64,000 bases of DNA, taken from the NCBI GenBank assembly GCA_023511485.1, contig JAIMBH010000003.1, positions 47,453 to 111,452 on the forward strand, written 5' to 3'. The notes under the pieces are model-generated. The model worked only from the letters and a program-made list of their open reading frames with translations, was not told the origin of the DNA and made no database searches. A program made the translations under genes and the position numbers. This DNA comes from Bacillota bacterium (GTDB lineage: Bacteria; Actinomycetota; Aquicultoria; Aquicultorales; Aquicultoraceae). Of this stretch, positions 61,688-64,000 are shown piece by piece; the first letter of the stretch is position 1; every line of letters starts with the position of its first letter.

Positions 61688-64000
61688 TTAGTAATCCCAA
61701 TTACTGTTACTAATGCTAACACCGCTGCTGTGCTGCGTGCAATCTGATAACGACGGATTAGATGCTGTGCCGGAAGTCCAGCAGCTGCCCGATAATGTTG
61801 TTGATGGTGCAGTATATCCGATTACATTAGAGCCGTTCATCAATCGCTGGCCGATCGGTGATGTACCGTAAGTGCCGACACCTTGGTTGGAACCGTGAAT
61901 ACCGCCAAGCCTCATGTTCTGGATAGTGCCGCCGTAGGCTCCGTGGCAGTTAAAGCACATCGGTCCAGAAGACTCATCCTGGTTGAGCCTGAACATATTT
62001 AAGCTTCCGTTTGCCATTTTGCTTGTAAGTGGGTGATCAACGCGTGAATAGCTCTTGTATGGGTCCATAGGAGCAGAATAGATATCTATATTTGGACCCA
62101 GCTGCTGGAAGCCGTATACTTTGTAGTCATGGCATTCGTAACAGAAGTTGCTTGTCCAAACACCCTGCGCTGAGTTATAGTACCGGCGAAGCATGTAGCG
62201 AGAATTAGATCCATGCGGGCCGGACGCTACGCTGCCATTAGAAATCCAGCCGTCGTCACCATGGCAATCACTACAAGTGATGAGTGAGTTCCATGCATAC
62301 GGCGCTATAAAAGTCAACGGCAGCTTAGTAGCACCGCCGCCCGTTGGCGCGGTTTTCCCGGTTGCTGCCACCGGGTGGTAGCCTAGGTTACCTGGATTGA
62401 AATCCTGAACCGGGTCGGCCTGCGTGGCACCGGCTGCACCGTTTGGCCATGTCGTTGCGGGAGCCGGCCCTGTACCCCAAGCATAACTGGAGTGGCATTT
62501 AAGGCAAAGCTCATACTCAAATGTGACTGAAGGTGTTTTTGCGAAAGCGCCAGTTGCCCAATCGGTAACCGAGACGCCCCAGATTCCGGCTATAGCTGGA
62601 CCAGCTTTGTTGCCGTTGGCTGGGTCGCCAACCGCGCGGTCTCCGGCCTTTGCGGCATGCGGATTATGGCAGTCCTCGCATTCTGCATGCCGATTGTTTG
62701 CCGGCATCCAACCCGGGGCTGCTTTCTCAAACTCATCCGAAGTATGTTTACCCGGCGTTTCAACCGGATGCCGATAAGCCTTTGCAAACTGGTCCTTGAT
62801 GTTCTTGGCTTTGCCACTCATCAGCTGCCCGTAGATATCGTTGCCGCCGGCTCCGGTACCGCTATGGCACAGGTAGCAGAAGTTTTCCTCAAGGCCGGAA
62901 TTATCTATATCTGCTGCTTCGGCGGTAGGGATTCCTGTTCCGCCGCCTGCAGTACCGTTATCTGTTAGTAAGCTCTTAAAGTTTGAATTATGATTAGCAA
63001 ACTTGGGTGTGGTGCTCTGATACAGTTTATTGGTTGTGTCGTTGTGGCACTTTACGCAGTTGCCCTTAAATGCTGAGGTGTCTTTAGTAAATGTGGAGCT
63101 GGCTTGGTAGTTGTGCGCGGACGCATTGTAATCGTTTTTGTTTAAGAGCTGTGTTGTTGTGCTACCGCCGGTCTGACCATTTGTATCTTTAGTAAAGCTT
63201 GCCGCGGCGTGGCATGATAAGCATATGCCGCCACGCATTGCGTTGTTGTCAAAATCGGTCGCCATGTAGGAATTAATATCGTTCTTTGACGGCGCTGTTT
63301 GAATCTCGGCACGGAGGTTTCTTGCTCGGTTGCCGTTTGAGTTAAGATCCGGCCTGAACATGTCATGATCGACATGACACATTAAGCACGAGCGTGTCCC
63401 AGGCTGCAGCATGTAATTATTGCCCGCCGGGCTCTCTGTCGGATACACTGCCTCAGCAGTAATTACGTAGTGATGGTAGCCAGAGCTGCTCTGCATTGAA
63501 TTCAGTATATTGGCATGGCAGCTTTCGCACGCTGTTCCCCCAACTGACTCGGTAGCATTTGGGGGCTGCGGATTATGGGTATTATGGCAGTCACAGCCAG
63601 TTACGGTATCGTGGTTAACTGAGCCGCCTACCGGTAGATAAGGCATCTTTATGCCCGCTATTATACTATTTCGGTTTGTTTCTGTACTCTTTGGATGGCA
63701 AACCAGGCATGCCTCAGCACCGGGGTCAATTTTACCGTTCTCATTTGGGTCAGCCCAGTTGCCTCCGGTTGGGCTTGTTGCATACGCATAAAGGCCATCC
63801 GCAAGCATCTTATAGTTGCCTTTACTTGAACCGTGCGAGTCATGGCATACCATGCATGGTATCTTCATGTGTGCGTTGTATTTCTTGCCGCTTGGCGGAG
63901 GCTTCCAGCCTATGGTCTGCGTACCCTCGCTTGAGGTTTGGTGGCCGGCGTATGGGGAATCGCTATCATAATCGGCTTTGATGTTTGTGCTCGCGCCGGT
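61688..64000 (-). CDS. Large multiheme cytochrome c, paralogue of the 15-heme protein (5' end outside window)
   Basis: At least 770 residues; the frame is open to base 64000 and the part before the ATG at 63868 still aligns with the paralogue (NIKADYDS, PPPSGKKYNA), so the true start is outside. Twelve CxxCH motifs: CMVCH, CLVCH, CESCH, CLMCH, CLSCH, CVKCH, CYLCH, CEDCH, CLKCH, CSDCH, CYECH, CFNCH. At the place of CTKCH in the paralogue there is CDCH, one residue short (63584-63595). C-terminus ends in a serine-rich tail (CTQHSSGVSISNSN). Same inferred role as the 15-heme protein. Confidence 0.9.
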   Translation of the reverse strand, partial: TGASTNIKADYDSDSPYAGHQTSSEGTQTIGWKPPPSGKKYNAHMKIPCMVCHDSHGSSKGNYKMLADGLYAYATSPTGGNWADPNENGKIDPGAEACLVCHPKSTETNRNSIIAGIKMPYLPVGGSVNHDTVTGCDCHNTHNPQPPNATESVGGTACESCHANILNSMQSSSGYHHYVITAEAVYPTESPAGNNYMLQPGTRSCLMCHVDHDMFRPDLNSNGNRARNLRAEIQTAPSKNDINSYMATDFDNNAMRGGICLSCHAAASFTKDTNGQTGGSTTTQLLNKNDYNASAHNYQASSTFTKDTSAFKGNCVKCHNDTTNKLYQSTTPKFANHNSNFKSLLTDNGTAGGGTGIPTAEAADIDNSGLEENFCYLCHSGTGAGGNDIYGQLMSGKAKNIKDQFAKAYRHPVETPGKHTSDEFEKAAPGWMPANNRHAECEDCHNPHAAKAGDRAVGDPANGNKAGPAIAGIWGVSVTDWATGAFAKTPSVTFEYELCLKCHSSYAWGTGPAPATTWPNGAAGATQADPVQDFNPGNLGYHPVAATGKTAPTGGGATKLPLTFIAPYAWNSLITCSDCHGDDGWISNGSVASGPHGSNSRYMLRRYYNSAQGVWTSNFCYECHDYKVYGFQQLGPNIDIYSAPMDPYKSYSRVDHPLTSKMANGSLNMFRLNQDESSGPMCFNCHGAYGGTIQNMRLGGIHGSNQGVGTYGTSPIGQRLMNGSNVIGYTAPSTTLSGSCWTSGTASNPSLSDCTQHSSGVSISNSNWDY

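Overview
The window looks like a chromosomal segment from an anaerobic, acetyl-CoA-pathway (Wood-Ljungdahl) bacterium with very many c-type cytochromes. The acs genes are of bacterial type (AcsA-E, AcsV, MetVF). Cytochrome c maturation is of the ResB/CcsA type (System II), many genes start with GTG or TTG, and no outer-membrane porin genes are seen. This fits a Gram-positive-type or deep-branching lineage, for example an uncultured actinobacterial acetogen-like group or a metal-respiring Firmicute. The lineage is inference only; no rRNA gene is present to settle it. No CRISPR array, insertion sequence, prophage or origin was seen.

Layout. 1-8.3 kb: housekeeping and signalling genes on the plus strand: the tail of a DUF1998 helicase, a LOG-like protein, a YbaK-type deacylase, an iron-hydrogenase-like protein fused to a diguanylate cyclase domain, a Nudix hydrolase, a Clp1/Grc3-like P-loop protein, a TauE/SafE permease and a LytS/LytR-type two-component pair. 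8.8-31.1 kb: one long plus-strand locus holding the whole acetyl-CoA pathway: fhs, acsV, cooC, folD, acsD, acsA, acsB, acsC, a GltD-MvhD-like flavoprotein, metV, metF, a second cooC, acsE and fdhA. fdhA is read through an in-frame UGA at 29436-29438 that is followed by a SECIS-like hairpin, so it should be a selenoprotein of 1359 residues. It also carries a GltD-like NAD(P)H module inside the same chain. 31-39 kb: a DMT permease, a DUF5317 protein, purH, a tRNA cluster (Lys, Glu, Val, Asp), purE, a Nudix hydrolase, a 55-residue charged protein, a B12-binding radical SAM protein and tRNA-Phe.

39.4-64 kb: a heme-rich island. It has six multiheme cytochromes with 64 canonical CxxCH motifs in total (7, 12, 12, 6, 15 and at least 12). 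Among them lie two ResB and two CcsA proteins, two paralogous PsbP-like membrane-anchored proteins, a second B12-binding radical SAM protein, a large secreted Ig-like protein, a TPR protein and a diguanylate cyclase. The last cytochrome runs off the right edge.

How it may work together (inference): formate dehydrogenase, Fhs, FolD and MetVF make methyl-THF; AcsE, AcsCD, AcsAB, AcsV and CooC make acetyl-CoA or run it backwards; two GltD-like flavoprotein modules link formate and methylene-THF steps to NAD(P)H or ferredoxin. The membrane NapC-like and large secreted cytochromes would take electrons out of, or into, the cell, for example to minerals. Intergenic regions hold several families of short dispersed repeats and long inverted repeats.
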